A stretch of 36,268 nt of DNA from an uncultured Collinsella sp. (GTDB taxonomy: Bacteria; Actinomycetota; Coriobacteriia; Coriobacteriales; Coriobacteriaceae). How positions within the stretch are numbered: position 1 is the first letter of the stretch; every line of letters begins with the position of its first letter. Positions 1 through 9,852 of this stretch are shown one piece after another. The position numbers and the translations under genes were made by a program. The stretch spans positions 1-36,268 of the forward strand of contig UQKU01000025.1 of the NCBI GenBank assembly GCA_900541675.1, written 5' to 3'. The notes below the pieces were generated by a model. The model saw nothing but the letters and a program-made list of their open reading frames with translations, ran no database searches and had not been told where the DNA came from.

Positions 1-80
1 GAAGTTGAAAGGCAGATTGCCGCTCTGGCGGGTTTGCAGCGTCAACTGGTTACGCGGTTTGGTAAAACCGCGTAACTCTA
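1..80 (+). repeat. Structured intergenic repeat, copy A (5' part outside window)
   Basis: This is the 3' half of the element seen complete at 27231-27386, and it is nearly identical to that copy from base 1 to about 38. It holds the 3' strand of the inner stem (AAGGCA), the 3' strand of the outer stem (CGCTCTGGCGGGTTT), the linker GCAGCGTC, and the terminal hairpin GTTACGCGGTTT-GGTA-AAACCGCGTAAC at about 50-77. It ends on the TAG stop (minus strand, 78-80) of the LCP gene. The 5' arms lie upstream of the window. Confidence 0.8.
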
Positions 81-1304
81 ATAGTTGGCTTCGTAGCCGT
101 TGCCGTCACCGGTGGGCTCTTCGTAGTAATCGGAGCCGTCGCTCGAATCGTCGGAATCGTCCGAGCCACCCGACGAGGTCGCGGTGCCATATGCGTAGTC
201 CTCGGACGTATTGTTGTTGAGGTCACCGATCGTGGAGCTGGAGCCGTCTGAAAGGCCCATGGTGTTGGGGCCCTTGGGATCCTCACCGGCGTCGACGCGG
301 GCCATCATTTCCTTAAGCTCGTCTTCGTAGACAAAGACATAGCTCACGCCGTCGATCATAGTGCTGTCGTCAGCATACGAAGGCAGGTTGGCCGAGTAGA
401 TGCCCTCGACATCCATGCCGCGCATGGCATTAACCGTGGAGACGATATCCTGAACGCTCATATCGGTTACGAGCATATCGGACAGCGAATTAACCAGGCC
501 AAAGATCTTCGTGGCATCGAAGTTATTGAGAATCTGGTTGGCAAGGGCGCCAAGCACCTGACGCTGATGGCGCATGCGCGTGTAATCGCCGTCGGCATAG
601 GTGTAGCGGCAGCGGGCATAGGTAAGGGCAGTAGCGCCGTCCATATGCTGCTGACCAGCGGTAATCTTAATATCCAGGTGCTCGGGATCGTCGACGTCGT
701 CGGTCGCGTTGATGTCGATACCGCCAACCGAATCAATAAGCGACTGCATGCCGTCAAAGCTGACCTCGGCATAGTGAGAAATCTGCACGCCGCACAGCTC
801 GTTGACCGCCTGGACCATGGCCTCGGCGCCGCCAACGGTGTGGCAGGCGTTGATCTTCATGGTCTCGCCCTTGTACACGACCTTGGTGTCGCGCGGAACG
901 GAAATGAGCGTCGCCTGCTTTTGCGTGGGGTCGATGCGTGCCAGGATAATCGAGTCGGCACGATACGTATCCTCGCCCGGACGACCGTCGGTACCAAGAA
1001 GCAACACGTAGAACGGATCTTTTGCCTCATTGGTATCGACCAGAATCTGGCGCAGGTTGTTGGTAATGACATTGGAGTCGCCAAGCTTGCCCATGATAGT
1101 GGCAAACCACAGACCCGCAGCAGTCGTGGCGCTCAGCAGCACGCCGAGTACGGCGATGAGAGCTACGCGGCGAACCGTGCGGCCGCGACGGCGCTGACGG
1201 GCGCGCTCGGAATAGCGTGCGACATTGTCGCGGCTGTAGATCTTGGCCTGCGCACCAGTCGAGGGTCTTCGGGTGTTATCCGCTAGGGGTTTCTTGTTAA
1301 ACAT
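78..1304 (-). CDS. LytR-CpsA-Psr (LCP) family cell-wall glycopolymer ligase
   Basis: 408 aa. LCP proteins transfer lipid-linked glycopolymers (teichoic-acid-like polymers, capsule, arabinogalactan) to peptidoglycan outside the membrane. Seen: a basic cytoplasmic N-terminus of about 45 residues, one transmembrane helix (about residues 46-68), then the extracellular LCP domain with LLLGTDGRPGEDTYRADSI, SVPRDT and the Arg-rich DYTRMRHQRQ stretch that binds pyrophosphate in the family. The last 60 residues are a low-complexity Ser/Asp/Gly/Tyr tail, likely a wall-exposed spacer. I chose the ATG at 1304, six bases after an AGG, over the TTG at 1310, which leaves no room for a ribosome site. It starts 12 bases after the murA stop, so the two are probably co-transcribed; both act in wall assembly. 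The polymer it attaches is not knowable from here. Confidence 0.88.
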   Translation of the reverse strand: MFNKKPLADNTRRPSTGAQAKIYSRDNVARYSERARQRRRGRTVRRVALIAVLGVLLSATTAAGLWFATIMGKLGDSNVITNNLRQILVDTNEAKDPFYVLLLGTDGRPGEDTYRADSIILARIDPTQKQATLISVPRDTKVVYKGETMKINACHTVGGAEAMVQAVNELCGVQISHYAEVSFDGMQSLIDSVGGIDINATDDVDDPEHLDIKITAGQQHMDGATALTYARCRYTYADGDYTRMRHQRQVLGALANQILNNFDATKIFGLVNSLSDMLVTDMSVQDIVSTVNAMRGMDVEGIYSANLPSYADDSTMIDGVSYVFVYEDELKEMMARVDAGEDPKGPNTMGLSDGSSSTIGDLNNNTSEDYAYGTATSSGGSDDSDDSSDGSDYYEEPTGDGNGYEANY

Positions 1305-1316
1305 AGGCAACCTGCA

Positions 1317-2600
1317 TTAGTAGATGACGGGATCGGGAACGGTGGCATGTTCGACATGCGCGCCAAGCGCCTGCAGCTTTTCGACAAACTGCTCGTAGCC
1401 ACGTTTGATGTGATGGATGGCCGAGACCTCGGTAACGCCATCGGCGATAAGACCGGCAACCACAAGCGCCGCGCCGCCACGCAGGTCGGGTGAGGTGACC
1501 TGTGCGCCCGAGAAGCCCTTGACGCCGTGAATCATGGCGTGATGGCTCTCGATACGAATATCGGCACCCATACGCACGAGCTCGGAGGCGAACATGAAGC
1601 GGTTCTCGAAGATGTTCTCGGTAATTACGGAGCTTCCGTCGGCAAGGGCCGAAAGCACCATGATCTGCGCCTGCATGTCGGTCGGGAAACCCGGGAACGG
1701 AAGCGTCTGGATATCGACCGGCCTGATGCGCTCGACGCGATTGACGTGGACGCCGCTCTCGATACGCTCGCACTCGATGCCCATAAGTTCCATCTTTTTG
1801 AGCACCATTCCCAGGTGGATGGGGCAGAAGCCCGTAACATCGACGCCGCGCTCATCGGCCATGAGGGCGCCGGCGACGATAAAGGTGCCGGCCTCGATGC
1901 GGTCACCCACCACGCAATGGGTAACGGGATGCAGCTCCTCCACGCCCTCGATGGTCACGACGGGCGTGCCTGCGCCGACGATCTTGGCACCCATCTCGTT
2001 GAGCATGTTGGCAAGGTCGACGATCTCGGGCTCGCGGGCAGCGTTGTCGATAACCGTGGTGCCCTGTGCGCGCACGGCAGCCATGATGAGGTTCTCGGTG
2101 GCGCCCACGCTCGCGAATTCGAGCGTGACGGTGGTGCCGTGCAGACCCTGGGGAGCACTGGCGTTGATGTAGCCGTGGGCGGTGTCGAACTCGACGCCCA
2201 GAGCCTCGAGACCCAGGATATGCATATCGATCTTGCGAGCACCCAGGTTGCAGCCGCCCGGCATGGCGATCTTGGCGCGATGGAAGCGACCCAGCAGGGG
2301 ACCCATCACAGCCGTGGAGGCGCGCATCTTGGCGACGAGCTCGTAGGGAGCCTCCCAAGAATCGACCTGGGAGGTATCGATCTCGAGCGTGTGCTCGTCG
2401 AGAACATCGATCGTAGCGCCCATACCCTTGAGCACCTTGCCCATCACGTGGACATCGGAAATATCGGGCACGTTCTGCAGCGTCGTCTTGCCCGGCGCCA
2501 GAAGCGTTGCCGCCATGAGTTTGAGCGCGGAGTTCTTGGCACCCGAGACGGGCACGGAGCCTCCGATGGCGTGGCCACCCTCAACGCGGATAATATCCAA
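1317..2600 (-). CDS. murA: UDP-N-acetylglucosamine 1-carboxyvinyltransferase
   Basis: 427 aa, normal family length. It transfers enolpyruvate from PEP to UDP-GlcNAc, the first committed step of peptidoglycan synthesis, in the cytoplasm. Seen: VSGAKNSALKLMAA (Lys22 and Asn23 of the active site) and MPGGCNLGARKIDMHI with Cys117. This is the catalytic Cys that fosfomycin alkylates, so the enzyme should be intrinsically fosfomycin-sensitive (inference). The start is TTG at 2600, seven bases after GAAAGGG; no ATG gives the conserved N-terminus DIIRVEGG. It lies 88 bases after atpC, beyond a strong terminator hairpin, and the Shine-Dalgarno follows the U-tract directly. Expression may therefore depend on read-through from the ATP synthase operon or on an unrecognised promoter. 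Whether the genome carries a second murA is unknown. Confidence 0.95.
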   Translation of the reverse strand: MDIIRVEGGHAIGGSVPVSGAKNSALKLMAATLLAPGKTTLQNVPDISDVHVMGKVLKGMGATIDVLDEHTLEIDTSQVDSWEAPYELVAKMRASTAVMGPLLGRFHRAKIAMPGGCNLGARKIDMHILGLEALGVEFDTAHGYINASAPQGLHGTTVTLEFASVGATENLIMAAVRAQGTTVIDNAAREPEIVDLANMLNEMGAKIVGAGTPVVTIEGVEELHPVTHCVVGDRIEAGTFIVAGALMADERGVDVTGFCPIHLGMVLKKMELMGIECERIESGVHVNRVERIRPVDIQTLPFPGFPTDMQAQIMVLSALADGSSVITENIFENRFMFASELVRMGADIRIESHHAMIHGVKGFSGAQVTSPDLRGGAALVVAGLIADGVTEVSAIHHIKRGYEQFVEKLQALGAHVEHATVPDPVIY

Positions 2601-2613
2601 GGTCTACCCTTTC

Positions 2614-2652
2614 AAAAAGCATGCCCGGGGTGGCTGGGCCATCCCGGGCATG
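2614..2652 (-). terminator. Intrinsic terminator or attenuator between atpC and murA
   Basis: On the minus strand a 15-bp stem (CATGCCCGGG pairing with its complement, extended by GTGGC/GCCAT with one G-T wobble) closes a 3-base loop. One C and then TTTTT follow. It stands after the atpC stop and just before the murA ribosome site. It should end most ATP synthase transcripts and reduce or gate murA expression. Confidence 0.85.
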
Positions 2653-2688
2653 ATGTGTTCGCAAATGGTCGAACGCTAAAGCGTTTGA

Positions 2689-3081
2689 CTATTGGGCAAG
2701 CTTGAGCTTACACCATGCGATTTCATTATAGAGGTAGGCGCGGCGTGCATCATCCTCCGACAAATTACCCAGCTTCTCTTCAAAACCTTGAATATCAGCT
2801 TTAACCTTGTCGGCATCGACGGTCGCCAAATCGCAAGCGCGCTCGGCGAGAACGGTCACGACATCGTCCGCAACCTGGGCATAGCCGCCGGCCACGGCAA
2901 ACGTGTGGTCGACAGTGCCCATGGCCTTATCGGAAACGCGAACGTAACCGCGGTCGATCGTGCAGATTTCGCTGGAGTGAGCAGGCAGAACGCCAAACTC
3001 GCCATCCGTAGACGGAATCGACACAAACGCAGCGTCACCCTCATAGGCGAGGCTCACGGGGCACACGATGCGGATACGCAT
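2689..3081 (-). CDS. atpC: F1Fo ATP synthase epsilon subunit
   Basis: 130 aa. Epsilon is part of the central stalk of F1, couples rotation to catalysis and can inhibit ATP hydrolysis. Seen: the N-terminal beta-sandwich (RIVCPVSLAYEGDAAFVSIPSTDGEFGVLPAHS, then the AVAGGYAQVADDVVTVLAE motif typical of epsilon) and a C-terminal helical hairpin from about residue 90 (DADKVKADIQGFEEKL ... AYLYNEIAWCKLKLA). It is the last gene of the atp operon, 3 bases after atpD, with GGAGAAG before the ATG. Confidence 0.95.
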   Translation of the reverse strand: MRIRIVCPVSLAYEGDAAFVSIPSTDGEFGVLPAHSSEICTIDRGYVRVSDKAMGTVDHTFAVAGGYAQVADDVVTVLAERACDLATVDADKVKADIQGFEEKLGNLSEDDARRAYLYNEIAWCKLKLAQ

Positions 3082-3084
3082 AAC

Positions 3085-4538
<1,454 letters not shown>

Positions 4539-4539
<1 letters not shown>

Positions 4540-5447
4540 TACTGTTCCTCCAATGCTGAGGCTCCGCTGACGATCTCGTTAATCTCGGTCGTGATCGAAG
4601 CCTGGCGCACGCGACTATACGTGCGGGTAAGGGTCGAGATGATCGCGGTGGCGTTTTCCGTCGCGGAGTGCATGGCCTTGCGGCGTGCACCCTGCTCGGC
4701 AGCCGCCGAATCGATCAGGGCCTGGTAGATGACCGTCAGGATATACGACGGTACAAGCTTGCCGAGAACATGCTCGGGAGAGGGCACGAACTCGAACGTG
4801 GACGAGATGCGCTTAGGGGCGTCGGTCTCGTTCTTACGCGGACCGTGGGCCATAGCGATCATCTCGGGATCGAGCGGCAGCAAGTGCTCGACGCGAAGCT
4901 CCTGATCCACGCGGTTCTTGGCGTGGTGGTAGACAAGCTCGACGCGGTCAAGCTCGCCGGCACGATACGCATCGCAGATATGAGAGGAAATCATGCGAGC
5001 CTGATTAAAATCGGGCTCGGAGGAATTGCCCTCAAAGTGCATGACGACGTTTGCGCGGTCGCGGAAATACGTGACCGGCTTACGTCCACACGCAATGATC
5101 TCGCACTCGATGCCATCGTTCGCCCAAGAAGCGGCGAGCTTTTCGGCCGTGCGCTCCACCGTCGTATTGAAACCGCCGGCAAGGCCGCGGTCCGAGGCAA
5201 TAACGACAATCAGGCCATGCTTGACGCTCTCATGCTTCTGTAGCATGGGATCGGTGCCCGAGCAGGAGGCGTCGCCGGCGACCGTCAACATGACGTCGGT
5301 CAGCGCCTCCTTATAGGGCTCGGCCTGCTTGGAGCGATCGAGGGCACGACGGATCTTGGCCGTAGAGACCATCTCCATCGTGCGCGTGATCTGCTTGGTC
5401 GTGGTAACCGAGGAGATTCGCTTCTTAATGTCGCGAAGGTTGGCCAT
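4539..5447 (-). CDS. atpG: F1Fo ATP synthase gamma subunit
   Basis: 302 aa. Gamma is the rotating coiled-coil shaft inside the alpha3beta3 ring. Seen: the conserved N-terminal helix ANLRDIKKRISSVTTTKQITRTMEMVSTAKIRRA, the central domain with ASDRGLAGGFNT, and the C-terminal helix with ARRKAMHSATENATAIISTL and INEIVSGASALEE. The length is a little above the usual 285-290. It lies between atpA and atpD, in the classical order. Confidence 0.96.
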
Positions 5448-5452
5448 AGGGC

Positions 5453-7051
5453 TTAGTTCTCCTCTGATCCAGTCGTATCGGCATGGTGCTTGGCCATGAA
5501 CTGCTGCTTGAAGTCACCGATAACGCGCAGAAGCTCAGCCTTGGTGTCATCGTCGATCTTCTTGGCGCGAACCTTATCGAGCAGCGAGCCAAAGCCGTTG
5601 TCCAGGTACTCGATAAGCTCAGCGCGGAAAGGCAGCACGTCGGCGATCTCCAGGTCGTCCAGGAAGCCCTCGTTGCCTGCAAACAGAACTGCAATCTGCT
5701 CGCCAACCTCAAACGGCTTGTAGCGCGGCTGCTTAAGGAGCTCAGTCATGCGAGCGCCGTGGGTAAGCTGCTTTTGCGTGGCCTCGTCGAGGTCGGAGCC
5801 GAACTGCGTAAAGCCGGCGAGCTCCTGGTACGAAGCGAGGTCAAGACGAAGATTGCCGGCAACCTGCTTCATGGCCTTGGTCTGTGCGTCGCCACCGACG
5901 CGGGACACGGAGATACCCACGTCGACTGCCGGGCGCTGGCCCTGGAAGAAGAGCTCGGACTGCAGGTAGATCTGACCATCGGTAATGGAAATGACGTTGG
6001 TCGGAATGTAGGCCGAGACGTCGCCGTCCTGGGTCTCGATGATCGGCAGAGCCGTCATGGAGCCGTAACCGTTCTTCTTGGACATCTTGACGGCACGCTC
6101 GAGCAGACGAGAGTGCAGGTAGAAGATGTCGCCAGGATAGGCCTCGCGTCCGGGCGGACGATGCAGCGTCAGCGACATCTGACGGTAGGCCACAGCCTGC
6201 TTGGACAGGTCGTCGTAGATGACGAGCACGTGGCCGCCGGGGTTGGTCTCGCTGGCGGGCTTGCCGTCCTCGCCGTTGTACATGAAGAACTCGCCGATAG
6301 CGGCACCGGCCATAGGCGCGATGTACTGCATAGGGGCGGAATCGGCAGCGGTGGCCGAAACGATAATGGTGTAGTCGAGCGCACCGTGCTGAGCGAGGGT
6401 CTCGCGGATGTTGGCAACCGTGGAAGCCTTCTGGCCGATGGCGACATAGATGCAGACCATGCCCTTGCCGCGCTGATTGAGGATAGCGTCGATGGCAATG
6501 GCGGTCTTACCGGTCTTACGGTCGCCGATGATAAGCTCGCGCTGGCCGCGGCCGATAGGCACCATGGAGTCGATGGCGAGCAGACCGGTCTGAACCGGCT
6601 CGCACACCGGGGTACGGTCGATGACGCCGGGGGCCTTGAACTCGATAGGGCGGCGGTGCGTGGCGACAATGTCACCCAAACCGTCGATGGGCTGGCCGAG
6701 CGGATTGACGACGCGGCCGAGCATGGCACGGCTCACGGGGATATCCATAATGCGGCCAGTGGTGCGGCACTCGTCGCCTTCCTTGATGGAGTCGACGGCA
6801 CCAAACAGAACGGCGCCGACCTCGTCACGGTCAAGGTTCTGGGCAAGGCCGAAGACGGTCTCACCGGTATCGGAGCTCTTGAACTCCAGAAGCTCGCCTG
6901 CCATGGCGCTCTTGAGGCCAGTGACGCGCGCGATGCCGTCGCCTACCTCGTCGACCGTTGAAACCTCATGCGTATCGACCGTCGCGGAGAGGCTCGTGAG
7001 CTGCTCCTGCAGTTTCTTGGCGATATCCTGGGCATTGAGGGTTTCGGACAT
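5453..7051 (-). CDS. atpA: F1Fo ATP synthase alpha subunit
   Basis: 532 aa. This is the non-catalytic nucleotide-binding F1 subunit, which supplies the arginine finger to beta. Seen: GDRKTGKT at residues 176-183 (many homologues have Q in place of the first K), the signature region RPAVDVGISVSRVGGDAQ with the arginine-finger SVSR motif, and the N-terminal DEVGDGIARVTGL. The ATG overlaps the atpH stop as TAATG, so translation is coupled. The C-terminus runs longer than the usual last helix (MAKHHADTTGSEEN). Confidence 0.97.
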   Translation of the reverse strand: MSETLNAQDIAKKLQEQLTSLSATVDTHEVSTVDEVGDGIARVTGLKSAMAGELLEFKSSDTGETVFGLAQNLDRDEVGAVLFGAVDSIKEGDECRTTGRIMDIPVSRAMLGRVVNPLGQPIDGLGDIVATHRRPIEFKAPGVIDRTPVCEPVQTGLLAIDSMVPIGRGQRELIIGDRKTGKTAIAIDAILNQRGKGMVCIYVAIGQKASTVANIRETLAQHGALDYTIIVSATAADSAPMQYIAPMAGAAIGEFFMYNGEDGKPASETNPGGHVLVIYDDLSKQAVAYRQMSLTLHRPPGREAYPGDIFYLHSRLLERAVKMSKKNGYGSMTALPIIETQDGDVSAYIPTNVISITDGQIYLQSELFFQGQRPAVDVGISVSRVGGDAQTKAMKQVAGNLRLDLASYQELAGFTQFGSDLDEATQKQLTHGARMTELLKQPRYKPFEVGEQIAVLFAGNEGFLDDLEIADVLPFRAELIEYLDNGFGSLLDKVRAKKIDDDTKAELLRVIGDFKQQFMAKHHADTTGSEEN

Positions 7052-7527
7052 TAGGCTTCACCTCCGTACGAATTAGCAGAGTTTGCGAGGGTCTCCTGTG
7101 CGATGCGCAGCTGCGTCTTGACGGAAATGTCACGACGCTCGCCGCGAGCCTCGAGCACCAGGCCGCCCACGATAGACGGGTCGACCTGCTCGATAAGGAA
7201 TACCTTGCGGCCGAAGTCCTGCTCGCATTTCTTAGTGATGGTTTGACGCAGCTCGTCGTCGAGCGGGATCGCCGTGGTGACGGTCACGCCCACTACATCC
7301 TCGTCTTCCTCGGCAACATACTTAAAGGCAGCTGCCACCTTGGGAAGAAGGTCGAGCTGGTCGCGCTTGGACATGGTGTCGAGCACGGCGATGATCTCGG
7401 GGCTGGCGGAAGCCAGGCGCTCGATCATCTCGAGGTCCTCGAACACATGGTTCTCGGCCTTGGCGGCTTCCAGAAGGGAGCGCGCGTAGGTCTCGAGCAC
7501 CTTGTCCTGATAGCGGCTAGTCGGCAT
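7051..7527 (-). CDS. atpH: F1Fo ATP synthase delta subunit
   Basis: 158 aa, slightly short for the family (about 170-180). Delta is the peripheral-stalk cap joining F1 to subunit b. Seen: the N-terminal six-helix bundle beginning YQDKVLETYARSLLEAAKAEN, and the conserved C-terminal segment VTVTTAIPLDDELRQTITKKCEQDFGRKVFLIEQVDPSIVGGLVLEARGERRDISVKTQL, in which DPSIVGGLVLE is diagnostic. The start overlaps the end of atpF by 11 bases. Confidence 0.94.
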   Translation of the reverse strand: MPTSRYQDKVLETYARSLLEAAKAENHVFEDLEMIERLASASPEIIAVLDTMSKRDQLDLLPKVAAAFKYVAEEDEDVVGVTVTTAIPLDDELRQTITKKCEQDFGRKVFLIEQVDPSIVGGLVLEARGERRDISVKTQLRIAQETLANSANSYGGEA

Positions 7528-8119
7528 TCAGGCTACCTGCTTCCTGGATGTAGCGCTCGATGAGCTTCTTCTGCCCGGCCTCGTCCTCGAGTGCCTCGCC
7601 CACGATCTTGGTGGCGACGGCAACGGACAGGTCGGCGATGGAGCTCGCGGCACCGGCGTAGATGGACTTGCGCTCGTCCTCGACGGTCGTATGGGCCTTG
7701 GCGATGATCTCCTCGGCCTCCTTGTGAGCAGCCTCGATGATACGGGCGCGCTCGGACTCGGCGTCCTTACGGGCCTCGAGAACGATGTCGGCAGCCTGAC
7801 GACGGGCGTCGGTGACGATCGAGTCGGACTCAGCACGCTTGGCGATAGCCTCCTGCTTGGTCTTCTCGGCCTCGTCGAGGCTCTCCTCGATCTTCTTGCC
7901 GCGCTCCTCCATGGTTTTCATGATGCCCGGCAGGGCGACCTTGGCCAGCACGATCCAGATGATCAGGAAGGCGATAAGCGCCGGGATGAACTCCGCCATC
8001 TTAGGGATGAGGATGTCCGCACCGGCGGCGCCGTCCTCGGCGAACGCGGAAACCGGCATGAGCAGCGCGGCCGCGGACGCGGAGAGTGCGATCGCGCTCT
8101 TCTGGGATGAAAGATTCAT
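7517..8119 (-). CDS. atpF: F1Fo ATP synthase subunit b (peripheral stalk)
   Basis: 200 aa. It is the membrane-anchored stator stalk. Seen: an N-terminal signal-like hydrophobic stretch ending VSAFAED (about residues 8-28), then the usual membrane helix FIPALIAFLIIWIVLAKVAL (about 45-65). A long charged coiled coil follows (EERGKKIEESLDEAEKTKQEA onward), with a C-terminal delta-binding part. The extra N-terminal segment makes it longer than E. coli b (156 aa). Whether the segment is cleaved cannot be told from sequence. It starts 15 bases after atpE. Confidence 0.94.
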   Translation of the reverse strand: MNLSSQKSAIALSASAAALLMPVSAFAEDGAAGADILIPKMAEFIPALIAFLIIWIVLAKVALPGIMKTMEERGKKIEESLDEAEKTKQEAIAKRAESDSIVTDARRQAADIVLEARKDAESERARIIEAAHKEAEEIIAKAHTTVEDERKSIYAGAASSIADLSVAVATKIVGEALEDEAGQKKLIERYIQEAGSLNAD

Positions 8120-8134
8120 ACTTGACGCTCCGTG

Positions 8135-8329
8135 CTATTTAACGATCAGCGCGACAACGAAGCCGATCAGAGCCAGAGCCTCGCCGAAGGCGGAGCCCAT
8201 GATGAAGACGGTGAACACGCGGCCCTGGACCTCAGGCTGACGGGCCATAGCACCCGTAGCACCCAGAGCAGACAGGCCGATAGCAAGACCAGCGCCGATA
8301 ACACCGAGACCGTAACCGATAACTCCCAC
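8135..8329 (-). CDS. atpE: F1Fo ATP synthase subunit c (proteolipid ring)
   Basis: 64 aa, on the short side for the family (usually 70-85). Two membrane helices flank the polar loop ARQPE, and the ion-carrying Glu is in GSAFGEALALIGFV of helix 2. The residue after that Glu is Ala, and the position that is Gln in Na+-type rings is Ile. This points to a proton-driven ring (inference from the known Q..ES/ET sodium motif). The start is GTG at 8329, five bases after AAAGGAGG. Confidence 0.95.
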   Translation of the reverse strand: MGVIGYGLGVIGAGLAIGLSALGATGAMARQPEVQGRVFTVFIMGSAFGEALALIGFVVALIVK

Positions 8330-8453
8330 GATTCCTCCTTTGTCGTGCGTGTCTTATTTCACGCAGGATAACCTTTTTATAACTGCCGGGCTCCATGGGG
8401 ACGGGCACCGGCGGTTTAACGAATTGCCTTACCTTTAAGGCGCGAACGGAAGA
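8330..8453. other. 124-bp spacer between atpB and atpE
   Basis: This is the only long gap inside the atp operon. It holds the strong atpE ribosome site (AAAGGAGG) and two weak inverted repeats (GCCGG/CCGGC near 8385-8412 and GCCTT/AAGGC near 8427-8441). No U-tract or clear promoter is visible. It may raise translation or stability of the c-subunit message, which is needed in excess. Confidence 0.4.
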
Positions 8454-9257
8454 CTACTCCTCCTCCGCGACCTCCTCTGCCTCGGAGACGTACACGGCGG
8501 TAAGGACCGTGAAGACGTAAGCCTGGATGGCGCCGACCACAAGCTCGATCGCATAGATCAGGATGAGGATGGCAAGCCAGGCCAGCGAAGGCAGGGCACC
8601 GACGGCGTGGGCCGCGGAAACCTGCTGAAGCAGCGGCTGCATGAACATGCTCGCCATGATGGCGAACGAGCCCATGACCACGTGTCCTGCGAACATGTTG
8701 CAGAACAGACGGACGGCGAGCGTGATGAGGCGCAGGAAGGTCGAGAAAAGCTCGACGACCCACACAAGCACGTTCATCGGGAAGCTCACGCCCTGCGGGG
8801 CGAGGCTCTTGATGTAGCCGATCACGCCGTGAGCCTTGCATCCGTAGTAGATGAAGTACACGAAGGCGAAGATGGCGAGCGCGGCGGTGGAGCCGATTGC
8901 GCCGGTGCCGGGCTTCATTCCCGGAATCAGGCCGATCATGTTATTGATCAGGATGAACAGGAAAAGCGAGCACAGGAACGGGAAGTGCTTCTTCCAGTTC
9001 TCACCCACGACGCCCTTGCCGATATCGTTCTCGACGTACTCGATGATGTACTCGAAACCGTTGACGAAGAAGCCCTTGGGAACCAAGGTCTGCTTCTTCT
9101 TGAACACGGCCAGGACGATCAGGAGCACGATCGTGGAGACGATCAGCCAAAACGAGTACTGCGTGATGCCGCAGCTTAGATCGCCCACGACGGGGGTGGA
9201 GCTGAACTCGCTGACCAGATGATTAATCTCATCAGGCAGCTTTTCAAAAATTTCCAC
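8454..9257 (-). CDS. atpB: F1Fo ATP synthase subunit a
   Basis: 267 aa. This integral membrane subunit provides the two ion half-channels next to the c-ring. Seen: five to six hydrophobic helices and the conserved helix STFLRLITLAVRLFCNMFAGH with the essential Arg facing the c-ring Glu. The C-terminal helix AIELVVGAIQAYVFTVLTAVYV carries the conserved E and Q residues. The C-terminus ends in an acidic tail (SEAEEVAEEE). It follows the atpI-like gene by 3 bases. Confidence 0.96.
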   Translation of the reverse strand: MEIFEKLPDEINHLVSEFSSTPVVGDLSCGITQYSFWLIVSTIVLLIVLAVFKKKQTLVPKGFFVNGFEYIIEYVENDIGKGVVGENWKKHFPFLCSLFLFILINNMIGLIPGMKPGTGAIGSTAALAIFAFVYFIYYGCKAHGVIGYIKSLAPQGVSFPMNVLVWVVELFSTFLRLITLAVRLFCNMFAGHVVMGSFAIMASMFMQPLLQQVSAAHAVGALPSLAWLAILILIYAIELVVGAIQAYVFTVLTAVYVSEAEEVAEEE

Positions 9258-9260
9258 GAC

Positions 9261-9572
9261 TTACCTTTCGACCTCATGAGGATCTCGCAGCGCCTTGGCG
9301 ACACGAACCGTGCAGGCGGCCATAAAGGCCACGAAGCCGATCGCCTCGCCCAGAAGGAACATGCGAAATGCCTCTCCGAACAACGCAAACACAACCAAGG
9401 TAAAGACGAGCAGGGCGATTGCCGAGACCGCCAGACTCACCATGCCCTTGAGCATGTCCGCATTCTGCTTATCGTCAAGAACCGGCTTGAGCGTAAAAAC
9501 AAAGGGAAGAAAGGCGATTGCGCCCGCGATGGCGCCTGCAACGATAGCGAGCAGATCGGCTACCTGAAACAC
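9261..9572 (-). CDS. AtpI-like small membrane protein, first gene of atp operon
   Basis: 103 aa with the GTG start at 9572, which follows GTGAGG by six bases. The in-frame ATG at 9647 overlaps the operon promoter, so I reject it. Seen: four hydrophobic segments (VADLLAIVAGAIAGAIAFLPFVF, MVSLAVSAIALLVFTLVVFALFG, FLLGEAIGFVAFMAACTV). Its place ahead of atpB and its size and topology match AtpI, the accessory protein linked to c-ring assembly, but sequence identity to known AtpI is not obvious to me. The role is inferred from position. Confidence 0.65.
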   Translation of the reverse strand: MFQVADLLAIVAGAIAGAIAFLPFVFTLKPVLDDKQNADMLKGMVSLAVSAIALLVFTLVVFALFGEAFRMFLLGEAIGFVAFMAACTVRVAKALRDPHEVER

Positions 9573-9633
9573 TGGCGTCCTCACTTTCCTTTTTAACGCT
9601 TCACAGAACAGTTCCCGCCAAACATTGGTGACT

Positions 9634-9661
9634 ATTGTACGAGCCAATCGCTAAAGTACAA
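9634..9661 (-). promoter_or_regulatory. Promoter of the ATP synthase operon
   Basis: Minus strand: TTGTAC (9661-9656), a 16-base spacer, then TACAAT (9639-9634), giving a start near 9627 and a leader of about 55 bases to the GTG at 9572. A 6-bp inverted repeat, AACCGA/TCGGTT (9660-9678), overlaps the -35 and could be an operator. Confidence 0.65.
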
Positions 9662-9852
9662 CCGAAAAAGCATCGGTTAGTACGCACCTGTTCGTTTTCT
9701 TAAGACCTTCTTTATGCCGCAGGTACGGTAACGCGTTTTTCCGTACCCTGCGGGGCGAAACGTCCGTTAACAGGGGTGAGCGCGGTCGCCTTTTATTTGT
9801 CCGCGCGCACCGTTTCTTCGTATTTTCGACGTTAGCCGGTTTGGCCCAGAGA
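9662..9852. other. Intergenic region between upp and the atp operon
   Basis: No credible gene. Two hairpins are visible: GCAGGTACGG with its complement at 9719-9751 (one bulge), and GGTGAGCGCGG/CCGCGCGCACC at 9775-9811 (one mismatch). Neither has a clean U-tract on the minus strand, so whether upp transcription ends here is uncertain. Confidence 0.5.

Noticed and set aside
8135..8329. Sodium-driven ATP synthase
   Set aside because: The Q..E-S/T sodium motif of subunit c is absent (Ile and Glu-Ala instead), so a proton ring is more likely.
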